This document shows, one piece after another, positions 12,317 through 24,296 of a stretch of DNA of 64,000 nucleotides. This stretch comes from Gadus chalcogrammus. Lineage: Eukaryota; Chordata; Actinopteri; Gadiformes; Gadidae. A program made the translations under genes and the position numbers. The notes beneath the pieces were generated by a model. The model was not told where the DNA came from, searched no databases, and worked only from the letters and a program-made list of their open reading frames with translations. Position 1 is the first letter of the stretch; every line of letters starts with the position of its first letter. Where the stretch lies: contig NC_079413.1 in NCBI RefSeq assembly GCF_026213295.1, forward strand, positions 23,132,767 to 23,196,766, written 5' to 3'.

Positions 12317-14307
12317 ATCTTTAGTTTTCTTTGCATGAAAAATTATCATTTAAATCCACAAACAACATATGTGTAATCCAGGGCATATAAAGACTGGGAC
12401 CAGAAAATAATTATTTTCACTCCATTGACACCCATTCATATTTTTCGATCTCATAGGTCCCATGAGCTCTACCGGAAGGGGCGTGACTTCGCCACTCTTG
12501 TGATTGCAAAAACATGCATTTGTGAAATGAGTTTTTGATGGGTCCACTCCTTAAGCCAGGGGTGTTTCTAGGTTTCATAAACATCCGGGGCTTAGCCCAG
12601 ACGGAAAATGAAAATGCCAAAATGATTTCTATGCTTTATTTTGCATGAACATATTTTCATGATGCCTAAAGTTCCATTCCAGTTATTTCTGAGTAAAATT
12701 AATACAAGTGAGACAGACTTTACACACACATCTGACTGGGGATAGGATAGGTTGATTCACTTGAGGTGGTAAAAAGGTTATGTTTTTAAACTGTTTATTC
12801 TCTTGCCCAGAAGGACTATCTAGACTAGGCTAGTATACTTATCAAATAATTATAAATATTTTACTTTTATTATTTTTTTAACCAAAAATTATATTCGGGG
12901 CTAATTAAACACAGGGTCTGTGATTAGGATGTCTGGGTTCAGGGTCTGCGTTCAGGGCCTATTCGACCAGGTAAACACGCATCCTGCCGTGCTCCTCCTC
13001 AATGTATTGAGCTCCTCCGAGCTCAATACATTCAATCCAAAATCTGACCGCAGCTGACCTCAGATCTGGTGAACTGGGCTTTTATTTCCTTCACTTCATA
13101 TGTTTCAACCAATCCAAATAACTCAACCAAAACTGAGTTATTTGCAGACAAACCAGACCAGCCCATGAACATTTTAAAATGTAAATAGACATTTCTGTAT
13201 AATTAAGGTGTATAACAGCTCTCTCTGCTGGACAACAGTCTCACACCAAACTACATTTTCCGTTTGAACCAACGTAGCTATAGTACATTGATGTGAGACG
13301 GGTTGGGGATTGAACGTGTCGTAGTAGCAGAGAATGGCCTGCGGGCAGTATGTACATTGTTAAATACATGAATAGGCTTGAATTTAGTAGTAATATGGAG
13401 GTTGCATATTTTTACAAAATGGATTATGTGAACATTGCAGAATAACAATCATGTATATTAAATGTATTGCGGGAGTTTAGCTTGACATTAACCAAGTTAA
13501 AGGACAATTAAATGAACCCGTAACAACATGTAGAAGTCAATGTGGGATTTTAATATATAAAACAAAACACTTGACATAAGTTTGATACAATTTTGTAAAG
13601 GAAAGCAGAGGAAAACCTTTCCCAAATGAATCTTTTCAAAATGTCACCACCATTCCGAAAGCAAGTGAAGAGGTTTTTGTAAAAGCAGTCCTCCCTGACC
13701 AGCTCTGTCCCTGACTCTAAACCCTGACACTCAACCCTAACGCTAAACCCTCTGAGGGCAGGAAGACGCGCCTTCCGTGTAAAGGTTCGAACCACAGAGA
13801 AGGAAGAAGAAGAGGGGAAGCAGTAGAGAGTAGTGAAGTAGTGAGGTTAGTGACAGACCGTAGTGGAAAGGCGTGTGGAAGCACACGGTTAGGTGGGGGG
13901 TCAAGAAGATCACTCCCACTGGAGTTCATTGATCCATCAGCCTCAGACTGCTGAGCTCAGCAGGTCTTCTGGAGGACGAGGCTCAGATGAACTGAGGAGA
14001 CGGGACCAGCAGGATGTCAGGATCAGGGCGGGTTTAGCTCATGTGTGTCTACCCCGACCAAACAGGACTAGGTGAGGTTCAGCTCAGCTGTGTCTGCCCG
14101 GACAAAACAAGGGACATGATTAGGTTCAATATTCAAAAGATTGCAACATATCCTGAACCAAAGATAAGTCATTAAGGAGCAGGCAGGCTTTAGGGCGCCT
14201 TGCTCAATGCGCATCACTGTATTCTGAGGCCTTTAACCCGGCACCATTGGTTGAGAGTTTGAACCCCCAACCCCCTACCTAGTCCACTATGTCCAGATAA
14301 TGCACAT

Positions 14308-15142
14308 TTATGAGGAATCCTTGATGGTAGAGTCCTGGTGGTCCTCAGGATTTGCCCTTCCAGATGTATGGCTTCTCCATCAGTCCTCCAGATTCCTGGT
14401 CTGGTTACAAACGTAATTGTCAATAATGTAAGGTAACAAACACAGGAGTAGTTGGGCTCTAACGCAAGGTAACAAACACAGGATAGTTTGCTCTAATATC
14501 AGGTAACAAACACAGTAGTAGTTTGTCTCTAATGTAAGGTCACAAACACAGGAGTAGTTGGGCTCTAATGGCGCGTAACAAAGTAGCAGCAGTAGTTTGT
14601 CTGGTAAACAACCACAATAGTATGCCGTAACTTGTACTGGACAAACTAATACTGCGTTACAACAAGTCTACTCTGTTTATTTTAGGCAAACTTACAAGGA
14701 TCCTGGTTGGTGGAGTGATGTCGTCCTCCAGAGTCTTGGCTCCTCCATCAGCTCTCCTCAGGCAGAGGTCCTGGTCTGGAACAAACATGCGCGAGTCTGG
14801 CCCTAAAGACTGGTAACAAACATGTAGTTTGTCTTATTTTTAAGCCCTTTATTTCCAGTTTGTTTGGTTAATACAAACTTACAACCCTGGTTGGTAGAGT
14901 GATGTCATCCTCCAGATTCACGGCTCCCCTACCAGCTCGCCTCCGCTCCAGAAACACGTTCTAGTAAGAAAAGACAGCGGTTGTTGGTTAACACTTGTCA
15001 AAGTAACAGCTGTATTTTGCCCTTTTAAATCAACCATGTAAGTAAATACAAACTTACGAGGAATCCTTGTTGGTCGATTCCTAGTCGTCCTCCAGCGTCT
15101 CAGCTCCTCCAGCAGCTCTCCTCAGACAGAGTCCTGGTCTGG
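14308..15142 (-). repeat. Four ~85-bp modules with splice-like borders
   Basis: On the minus strand, modules lie at about 14308-14403, 14693-14782, 14880-14955 and 15056-15142. Several begin after TTTGTTCCAG, start ACCAGGA, contain CTGGAGGA and end before GTAAGTTTG. They look like duplicated short exons with acceptor and donor sites, but most frames contain stops. Copy B keeps the first three and lacks the fourth. They could be exons of a decayed gene or of a noncoding transcript. Confidence 0.5.
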
Positions 15143-15534
15143 AACAAACAGCGGCGGAAGTCTTGCTTCAACGTGTGGTAAAACAGATGTAGTCGTCTGG
15201 TATATATACCCTCTGGTCCGGTGCTGCAGGCCCCTGGTCTCCAGCCTCAGTCTCCGGTCACCCTGGCACCACAAGCCTCCGAGTCCCCAGCCTCTCAGCC
15301 TCGCCTTTCAGCTACAGCAGCAGAATTATATCAGCATTTGCCCAACAATAAACTTATTTGACTCATCCGAAACCGAGTTACACAATTAATTGAACTATTA
15401 TTTTATAACTCAAGGCCCGTTTTTGGGAATGAAGACAGAGCAGTCCACAAGTTTAAAGAAGTGGTTCAGGCCATGCATTGAACCTGACCTGAGAAGACTA
15501 TACTCAGAGCACTGACCTGTTCTGGAGGACTTCT

Positions 15535-15778
15535 GACCGGAGGTGGAGGTCTGGCTCTGGGTGAGGAGGTGGAGGTCTGGCTCTGGGTGAGGAGGTGGAG
15601 GTCTGGCTCTGGGTGAGGAGGTGGAGGTCTGGCTCTGGTTGAGGAGATGGAGGTCTGGCTCTGGGTGAGGAGATGGAGGTCTGGCTCTGGGTGAGGAGGT
15701 GGAGGTCTGGCTCTGGGTGAGGAGGTGGAGGTCTGGCTCTGGGTGAGGAGGTGGAGGTCTGGCTCTTGGGTGAGGAGG
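15535..15778. repeat. 26-bp VNTR, 9 copies (4 in copy B)
   Basis: The unit is GTCTGGCTCTGGGTGAGG plus AGGTGGAG. I count nine copies here and four at 50570-50675 in the paralogous segment. Copy number therefore changed after the duplication. Confidence 0.9.
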
Positions 15779-18161
15779 CAGACACCTTGGGACAAACTAC
15801 ATGTTACCTTTTTAACCTTGTACAGTTCTAGAGTATCTTCTACTGTAACATGTGGGAATGACGGCCATTATTTTAGCTTTGATATTATCCAGTTGGTAAC
15901 TCTGCACCAAAGTCGTTGGTTAACGTCATTCCATTGGGTAGGGTTTAACTTCTGTGGCAATTATTGACACCAGATATTTAGAACGTACGAAAGCTGAAGT
16001 AACAAAGAACGCTAAGCAGTATCGATATTAAATCAAATATACTCAGCCATATTCAGGTGCTGGGTTCCGTTGAAGAAAGGTCACATTATCTTCCACCTTG
16101 AAATGATTTTCAGCCTTCACTGATGTCAAAAATGGGCCCGCAAGTAGAACGCCGTTTTGAACGCAGAGAGTCCCGCAACGTCATCGTGGTTAAAAGTACG
16201 GCGCAACCATCGGAAATGATCAACGTATTGTACGACGTACGTCTCAGTATGTATTTAATATCAAACTTTAGATGTTTAAGATTAGGGGCAACAATTCCCA
16301 ATGGAAACCGACTGAAAAAAATAGTTTGTTGGCAACGCTTTCGAGGTACTCACATACATCAAGAACGTTCCGCAGATTCCCTCAGGGGACTCCCGTCAAA
16401 CTAACTGCCAGGTGGTTTCTTATGGTTGTCAAGACTTACAACGTTCTATGCTAACCATTGGACTAAATCAAGTGACCGCACTCAGAACCTTCCACGGCGG
16501 GAAGCACAAACGTCCGACTGGAATACAACATTCCGGCCGGAACCAACCCAAGAAAAAAATAATCCAGCGCCTCACCTTGAGTGAACGGAGGAAGATCCTG
16601 AAGTTCCAGCGATGGTCTTCATTAAAATACAGCCAACAGACTTACCTTGAGTGAGATCGTTTGTTGCTGTTGGTCATTAATACTATTCAGTGTACCTTTA
16701 CATTATATGCACCCAGTGTGTACAAGTTATATCACTCAAAACCATACGAAGAAACCAAGTACAATGTACGTCCCCACAACAACCTTAAACCTAAAAACCT
16801 GGGAATCATTCAATACAAAACCGTGTCTACATTTTACAATTATCTAGATTATTCAGGGTACAAACCAAATAGAGCAAATCTAAACGCTGCGCTCACAGAG
16901 AGCCGACCATAGCCCTGCAATGTCACCCTGACCGCCTCATCACCAACAGCAAATCATGCCAGCCAACACATGTACAGCTCCAGTGAGAAGTGGGGCATCT
17001 GAGTGAAAGGACTGCCCATAATAAAAGAAGCCCAATTCCTGAACTATCCCAACCATCTTCATGGCTTAAAAATGTACAGACTGACATTCCATTGTGTTCC
17101 AATCTTTTTTTTTTTTTTACCCTTAGTCTGCTCCATCGTTATTTATAAACTCTACATCTCCATCACTAGAGTGTTGCTATCCTACTCATCGGGGTGTCGC
17201 CCGTCTGATGGAGCCAGAGATGCCATGCCTGGGATACAGTGCTGTCTGAAGTCTTCCAGTTCCATAGACATCGCCCCTCAGGCGAACAAATGTTGCAGAA
17301 TCTGTCGCTTGACATCAGTTACCTGTAGCCCCTGGAATATCCTTCAAGATGGCCGCCAGGATTCTCAGCATGGAGAAAGGCCAACGAGGTATAGATGTGT
17401 GGGTTCTTCCTCGCAGCCAGTGGAACACAACAACCGGTCTTCATCAGAGTACCATGGCAACACTTTTGAAACATTCTCCTCTTTATCACCTGATAGCCCC
17501 CAGTGAAGGTTTCCTTACCGCCTCAACTGAGAGCCACAACTTCAGCTCGAAGAGCGCACTAGCTGGAGTTCCCGGGTTGGTTTCTCGATTTAAGCGGAAC
17601 CAATCGTTCAGCTAGTCCTGTCCGAAACAATTACTAGTTCGCCCTGAGAAGAAGTGCAACTGAGAGCAAGACAATGCATCCACAGGGCTCTCCATCAATC
17701 CAGCCATGTAGGAAGAGCCGCTCTCATTACTAGGTCCTGAAGGTCATCTTGAACATCCATGAGGTCCCCTTTCCAACGTCACATCCTCCTTGGGAATCCT
17801 TTTGGTTGTCCATCCTCATTGCATCCTGATTGGTGCTAGTCCTAGTTTGAAGTCACTGATCTGAACACGCCGCTCTGCATCCTTTTACACTTGAGTTGGA
17901 TACTCTCCCCCTTCCTGCCCCAGCAGTGTGTTTTGGATCTCGCTCCGGAGCATCGCTCAGGGCTCTCATGTCTACTGGAGGCCTTAAGTTAACGTGTGGC
18001 CGTCCATCAGGTACCTGATTTATTAGTTGACCATTCCAATATCCCAAGCCAATCACACAGACCCCCGTATGAACATTATCACTGTCAAGCAAGCCGGACA
18101 CACACATACCATAGAACCCCAGGACAGGCACGTTAGAACCCCATGCCAGGTGTGCAGTGAG

Positions 18162-18162
18162 A

Positions 18163-18195
<33 letters not shown>
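18162..18195. repeat. (AC)n microsatellite
   Basis: A short AC run inside duplication copy A, much longer than the equivalent stretch in copy B. Confidence 0.85.
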
Positions 18196-18198
<3 letters not shown>

Positions 18199-19854
18199 CA
18201 CTCACAGGTAGAACCCTAGAGTATGCCCTCAAAAATACTTCCATCCTCATGCTCAAACCCAATACACACACACACACACACCACTGAGCCCATAAATAGT
18301 GTCCAAACAATCATGCAGGGTAAACACCTCATGCCCAAATAGCATTCCATCATCCAACCCCAGCTCTCTCCTGCCCAGGGCACCCAGAACAGAAAACCAA
18401 TGTCTACAGAGACGTAAATTATGTACAAACATTCTTCAGTGGCGTCCACATGGTGATGGATTATGCTCGGCGTCTCCAAAAATGTGGTCCCCAGGTTGAT
18501 TAACATCTCTGAAGTCATGTCTTTGTAGTCCAGTGGTTTAGTGATTGAGGGGCCTTCACAGATGCAAACGGTGCAGCTTTAGTCAGCCTGAGGGCAGGAA
18601 GGAGATCATCTGTTCAGAATACCACCCAGTGGAGGGGGGGGGGCTCTTGAGGAGCAGGATCCATATGGGGATGGCCCCAAATAAGACCTTCTTGGAAATG
18701 AAACTGTTCCTGAGGAGTCACGATGCCTGGAGGGGGACTGTGAATGTGTTCCATGGTTCTCTGCGTCAGACTGACGTTGTGTTTTAGTCGTTGAGATGAG
18801 GAGCCCCTCCATCTCCCCTGGTGTTTCTCCTTCTGAATCCCTGTCTCCATCTTTAAGAACATTCCAGTCCATGTAACTGACGGACACGACAGTTTCTCAA
18901 ACACTCGGTTTCCCCTGACGGGGCGTGCTCTACATGACCTGTAGACTCGAGGACAGCTCTGCTATCCCAGTATGCACCTCTGCCTCACTTAGACCCACCC
19001 TCACAGTAGAGCAACACTCATTGTAATAGAAGATGCAGATGCTCAGGTGAGAGTAGAATGAAAGAAGACTAAAAATATCAGAACCAAACCCATTACTCTT
19101 GTCTTACAACCATAACTTGGAGCTCTGCTAACCATTTTAACAAATTATTTAAAACCAACATAAACCAAACACCTAAGTAAACCCATGAACCAATAAACAT
19201 CCTTACTACTCAGATAACCTTCAGGTAACAGGTTACCTCACCAGGAAGCCAACATACATCAATGTGCCCCAAGAGTAATGAGAAATTAATGACTTACAGT
19301 TGCAGTTCATCTTCATGGTTAAGTTGGGATACTCACAGAACTGCAGTTAATATCCAAGATAGACCTTTGAAGGAAGGAACAGTTCTACTCATGCGTCCAA
19401 ATTTCAAATGAGAGGTAAAGGGACACGTAATATTTTAAGTCATTTACTACCTCACATCAACGTATTCATTCATAAATAAGTCCTCATTGGTTGTAAAATT
19501 ATCTCTGCCAAAATCTAACTAATAAGAAAAACATATTGGCACGGCTGAGCTGCGGCTAGTGAGCCTATTAGTAAACTCAATGCCTAGGTTCGGCCTCTGG
19601 TCGCCTTTGTAACAGTGAGAGGCTATTTCAGCCCTCTGTGTTTGATCATAAAATGACCTCCCTCATTTTAATTAAAGCGGAATGAGTCTGATTTGACTGA
19701 TTTAGCATTCAAACTTCAAAACGAAAAATGTCTTCATTCAATTCACCTTACTGTGTGCGCGATGTGAGTGTGTTGTGTGTGCTGTATGAGAGAAGGAAGC
19801 TTTCATCAAATGAGACCAGAGAGATCTCATTCACTGGTTAACTGGAGTCATCGC

Positions 19855-19869
19855 ACCACACACACACAC

Positions 19870-19908
<39 letters not shown>

Positions 19909-19927
19909 CACACACACACACACACAC

Positions 19928-20011
<84 letters not shown>

Positions 20012-20013
20012 CC
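19855..20013. repeat. (AC)n microsatellite
   Basis: AC repeat interrupted by single-base losses at several points. It corresponds to the 54519-54616 tract in copy B. Confidence 0.9.
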
Positions 20014-20071
20014 ACAGATACACACATATAGATATACACTCACACACCATAGGTATACACCATATAAATAC

Positions 20072-20438
20072 TGTGGTAACCTGCTCCCCCAATGAGCCGG
20101 GGCTTCCAGGTACAAGCAAAGTTTAAGCCGCACTCGTCATTTATTGCATACATCTTAGACAGATTATACTCACGGTCTCTAGGTCCTCCGTGGGCCTCTA
20201 GTCGCTCGCAGACCCGGGCGCTTCCTTCTTCCTCGCTCCCGTTCCTCCCAAATGTCAGTCCTCGTGCTCCTTTTAAAATGTCTTCCTGGCCTGTCCAGCC
20301 CAGGTGTCTCCCATCTCGCTGATGGGGTTCAACGGGCCCGCCTCTCCGTCGCCGGCTGGTGGATGACGGTAGTTATATTCCGTCCTGGTATGAACCTCGG
20401 TCCCGTCCGGACCGAGGTTTAGGGGCGGGACGCCCACA
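20072..20438 (-). mobile_element. Solo LTR inserted in duplication copy A
   Basis: This 367-bp block is absent from the matching position of copy B. It begins TGTGG and ends CCACA, a short inverted repeat with TG...CA ends, and is flanked on both sides by ATAC (20068-20071 and 20439-20442), a 4-bp target-site duplication. On the minus strand it carries a TTTAAAAGG box and, downstream, AATAAATG, as expected for LTR promoter and polyadenylation signals. No internal retroviral sequence adjoins it, so it is a solo LTR that arrived after the segmental duplication. Confidence 0.8.
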
Positions 20439-20549
20439 ATACACACTACACACCATAGATACACACATATAGATACACACCATAAAGATAAACACACCAA
20501 ATAGACACACACCAAAGATTAACTTAATAGAGATACAAACGAGATACCC

Positions 20550-20552
<3 letters not shown>

Positions 20553-20604
<52 letters not shown>

Positions 20605-20622
20605 CACAACACACACACACAC
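20553..20622. repeat. (AC)n microsatellite
   Basis: About 70 bp of AC inside copy A. It has no counterpart of similar length in copy B. Confidence 0.9.
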
Positions 20623-21281
20623 AAACTTCACTCGCGCACACAGTAAGGTGAATTGAATGAAGACTTTTTTCGTTTAGATCTGACTGGGGATGGGATAGGT
20701 TAATACGCTTGAGGTGGTTAACAGGTTGTTGTTTATTCTCTTGCCAGAAGGACTATTTCTATCTAGACTAGGCTTCCTTATAAATGTTTATGAATATTTT
20801 ATTTTTATTTTATTATTTTTTTTCCCAAAGATCATATTCGGGCCCTAATCTAAATAACATCCAAGGCTTTATCCCCAAATAAAACAGCATAGGGACGCCA
20901 CTGCCTTAAGCTAACGTATTTATCCACCTGATAGCAGACACTTTAAATCTTAGTAATAATACATGCAACTTATTTCAAATTTCCCAATCGTATCCTCGAT
21001 ACATACAAATATATATAAAGGAATATATATGAAAATGAAATGGCTAAAGTAATGCAAAATTATGATGTAGTCGAGTACAAACAGTTCTACTCTCATTGCA
21101 TCTTTGGAAGTTAATTCTGACTGATATACTGTTATCTTCCACAGCATGACATAACACATCTCAGGAAGTGGTTGGTGCTCAATTTGTTGGAGAATCTCCA
21201 TACTGAAGGGTATAGTTCTTCTGAAGCAGATGTGCTATGAATTCCAATATAACACAACCGTAGGCAATGGACCTACAAAAA

Positions 21282-21283
<2 letters not shown>

Positions 21284-21322
<39 letters not shown>

Positions 21323-21334
21323 GGTTGTGTGTTG

Positions 21335-21377
<43 letters not shown>

Positions 21378-21410
21378 CGTGTGTGTGTGTTGGTGTGTTT
21401 GTGAGTATTG
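21284..21410. repeat. (GT)n microsatellite, interrupted
   Basis: GT repeat with several GGT and TTG interruptions. Copy B has unrelated sequence at this point. Confidence 0.9.
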
Positions 21411-21917
21411 TGATTTAGACCTCACTTGACCTCGCTGGGATGCTGACGGCGTTACCCCGCCATTCCATTTTTTATTACCTTTTTGGCGGCCCTCAGTCAT
21501 AATTTTGGGTGCTCTAAATTGGCCCCTCAGCTGTCCAAAACTTTTGAGACCCCATGTTGTAGACCAAATTGAAAACTGTTAGTTCACCATAGAAACGCTC
21601 AGAGGTCAGCAATACTCCCGTCGCGCAAGACGTCGGTTAGGAAAAGTGGAAGTCGGAATTATTCTAAACAGCCGCTGTCTTTTCCTGTTTTAAAGGAAGC
21701 ACCATTTCACTCTTCCGGGACCGATGACGTTTTCACAAAGGTTAAGTTAAAAGGATAGGAGATTGGACTATTAGTATAGAGGAATAGGGACACAGCTAAG
21801 GAGTCTCACATAAATATATTCTATAACTAGATGCTTCGCCGCGCTCTGGGATGGCAAATGGAGCTCGAACGTCCACACTGGACGGACATCTTACAACAGT
21901 AAGCTGCTCAGCCTAAC

Positions 21918-22193
21918 TTGTGTTGTTAGTGGTACATGTACTTTTTTAAACAACATAACTTTAAACCATTCAACCGATTTTCAACGGTTTGGTGTGTTAT
22001 ACATCGTCAGAGAGTAGTTATGACACCTGCATACTTGATTTAGAATAATTGAAAAATAGAATAATGCTTCTAAAATCGGTACAATATCATAACTACGTTA
22101 ACTAACGTTTGTAATAACCAAACCGTGTGTAAATCGGTTGAATACTTGAGCAACTTATGGTCTTTAAAAAGTACATGTACCACTACAAACACA
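21918..22193. mobile_element. MITE-like inverted-repeat element 1
   Basis: The termini TAGTGGTACATGTACTTTTT (from 21927) and AAAAAGTACATGTACCACTA (to 22185) are reverse complements. Weaker complementarity extends further in and out (ACCGATTT / AAATCGGT). It is about 275 bp with no coding capacity and abuts the next element. Confidence 0.75.
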
Positions 22194-22195
22194 TT

Positions 22196-22761
22196 GGGTG
22201 TGTTCGAAACCACCTACTTGCTCAATACTCTTACTAACTACGACGTCAAATTGAGTAAGCAGAACGTAGTAAGCGAGTTTAGGTCAGCGAGTAGTATCGA
22301 ATGTCTTCTACTAACGGGACGTTTTTGTGTAAGCATCCGCCTAGCTTACTAGACGTACTCAACCGCTCCCAGAATGCACTGCGTTCATTCAAAAGAACAG
22401 CTGGAAGCAATGGCGCTAAACGGGAGCCGCAGGCAGCAGTGCTTTTACTAATTGTTAATAATTGTTCAAACATATCACAGCAATCCTTAGGTTGAAGAGT
22501 CCTGTGACTGTTCAAATGTGACTGTTTTATATATTTATTATAATATTATTAACGGCGCTTCCCGCATGCTCCGCAGTGCTTATTGACCGTATTGATTCAC
22601 GTCATTCTGAGGTGGCTTAATTAAGAACGGCCTTTCCGAACGATTTCGATTACCTCCAAAATGGATTACTCCATCATATTTAAGGTTCGCAGAAGTTAAG
22701 CAAGTATTGAGTAGCTAAGGTAGTAGGAGTAAGCAAGCTATGGTGGTTTCGAACACACTCC
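22196..22761. mobile_element. MITE-like inverted-repeat element 2
   Basis: It starts GGGTGTGTTCGAAACCACC and ends with the complement GGTGGTTTCGAACACACTCC. Subterminal repeats built on CAAGTATTGAGTAG and its complement occur near both ends. It is about 566 bp and noncoding. Family not assigned. Confidence 0.75.
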
Positions 22762-22879
22762 AAAGGACGCCCAAAATATGGCCGCGGCTCTTTTTCGAGT
22801 GTCCTCAACATTGGAACAGTGCTTGTCGGCACCGCTTTCTATGATCGTAGCGTCCCTAAAAGGAACGGCCGTGAGCATG

Positions 22880-23297
22880 CCTTCCTTGACATATGGGAAA
22901 CAGCCCCTCCTGTCTGTCTCACCTCCACCCGGCCCTCATCTACAATCATGCCCCTCACCTGGTCTTCATCCCCAATCAACCCCCTTCATACACCCTGGAT
23001 TCCCTGCTGTCGGCGCCAGATCGCTACTACGCACTACCGTGATAACTATACGTGCCTGGCTCTAGTGTTACTTGCTACCTCGCTCTCTTACTCTAGTCTC
23101 TCTTGTTGTTTTGGACCACATCTAACTTTAGTTCCTCTGCCTGCAGTTACCCGGATCACTCACTCCAGCTCGCCCACTCGCTCTTCCCCCGGCTCCCTCA
23201 TCCACTAACTGCTACCCACCTTGTTCAATAAACCCCTTTTTATCCCTTCAACACGTCTCTGTCTGCTCTTGGGTTCAGCATCGTCTTACCATAACAC
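22880..23297 (+). mobile_element. LTR remnant (Gypsy-like)
   Basis: The C/T-rich stretch ending TTCAATAAACCCC, then a T-rich run and a CTTACCATAACA end, has the look of the 3' part of a common fish LTR with its polyadenylation signal. The 5' border is unclear and no internal coding region follows. A possible 5' piece of a related LTR is at 47568-47672. Confidence 0.5.
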
Positions 23298-23559
23298 TAT
23301 GTCTCGCACCCCGTGCCTGTAGCACTTGGAAATCTTTGGGTTTACCACACTGGCCTCAAACGTACCAGTGAGGATAAGTCGTCTATCCTATCTCCCAGAA
23401 CACGCACTCTATCTACTGCATCTGTGTCTTCAACACGATGTTCTCCACATCATCGGCCAAACAAACTTCAGAGCGTATCAATAATCTCCTCACTTGGTGA
23501 CTAGGATCCTGACACATACGAACGTTGTTTCTATTATTTTTTTTAATAACATTTTCTTG

Positions 23560-23745
23560 ACAATTAGCAGCCAGGGGGTACAGAAATGGCAGACATAAAA
23601 TACAGACACAAAAATACAAAATGCAGCATTAAATTAAATAAAAATATTATAAAGAGCACACACACTAGGTGTTTTAATAGCTTTCCCATTTCTAGAACAT
23701 AGAATATTCCCCATGTATTGCCTTGTTTCATTCTCAAACACAACA
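23560..23745 (-). repeat. Inverted copy of the segment at 28665-28810
   Basis: Sequence such as GCTTTCCCATTTCTAGAACA here is the reverse complement of AGAAATGGGAAAGC at 28675 and of the bases that follow, over ~150 bp. It is probably the 3' UTR of the same LINE-like element as at 28118-28580. Confidence 0.7.
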
Positions 23746-24242
23746 AAAAGCGGTTTCTGATTCGAGTATTTACATTTATGAATATGCCATTTAGCTAATA
23801 AAATAATAAGGTTTATACTAAAATATTGGTTTGCTTGACTAGAGGTGTAATGAAGAAACCAAACAATACAACAAACAAATCATGTTCAATACAAAAACAG
23901 TACATGTTCAATACAAGACACATACGAACGTGAACAAGGAAATTACGAGCAAGTGACGTAGTTCACGCCCGGACACTGATTGGCTGATACGTTTGCCACT
24001 TTGCAAATTGACTTTTTGGAAAACGTTTGGATTACGTTTTGGAAAACGTTTTGCCAAATCTTTTGCAAAGCCTTTTGCGGATTGAAATGTCATTTGAATA
24101 TCGCAACACACGCAGCGTGGCGAAGTGGATTGCAATCACGGGGACGCTATAGCTTTTCAATTTTAATAAAGGAACTCAAAGAATATGTTATTCTATTTTT
24201 ATTGTAATAACTTTAGCAAATTTATTTGATTTTTTTATTGTT

Positions 24243-24296
24243 TTTTCCAGCTGATATAGCAGAGCCGACTCCTGAGAGCAGACGTATCTGAAGCTG
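24243..24296 (+). pseudogene. Orphan copy of the lectin gene 5' exon start
   Basis: The bases after TTTTTTCCAG closely match 29686-29735, the acceptor and leader part of the lectin-like gene's first coding exon: CTGATATAGCAGAGCCGACT here against CTGATATATCAGAGCCGACT there. Similarity stops before the ATG, so this is a truncated duplicate with no coding capacity. Confidence 0.7.

Larger units (their letters stand above)
12607..21809 (+). repeat. Segmental duplication, copy A (partner 47776-55925)
   Basis: Alignment by eye shows continuous same-orientation homology with 47776-55925. It begins at AATGAAAATGCCAAAATGAT and ends at CTAAGG followed by CTCTCAC or GTCTCAC. Copy A is about 1 kb longer. 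Differences include many 1-3 bp indels, a 130-bp block at about 16311-16440 absent from copy B, a solo LTR at 20072-20438, a longer VNTR and different microsatellites. Each copy also has internal direct repeats (12690-12905 resembles 20675-20860). I recognise no intact gene inside. Short conserved ORFs such as 13550-13795 (-) occur in both copies but break differently. Confidence 0.92.

Noticed and set aside
13550..13795. ORF conserved in both duplication copies (with 48587-48886, minus strand)
   Set aside because: Shared only because the DNA is duplicated; the two copies diverge in frame and I see no family match.
13745..13800. tRNA-like B-box (GGTTCGAACC)
   Set aside because: No A-box, cloverleaf or 3' terminator around it could be drawn.
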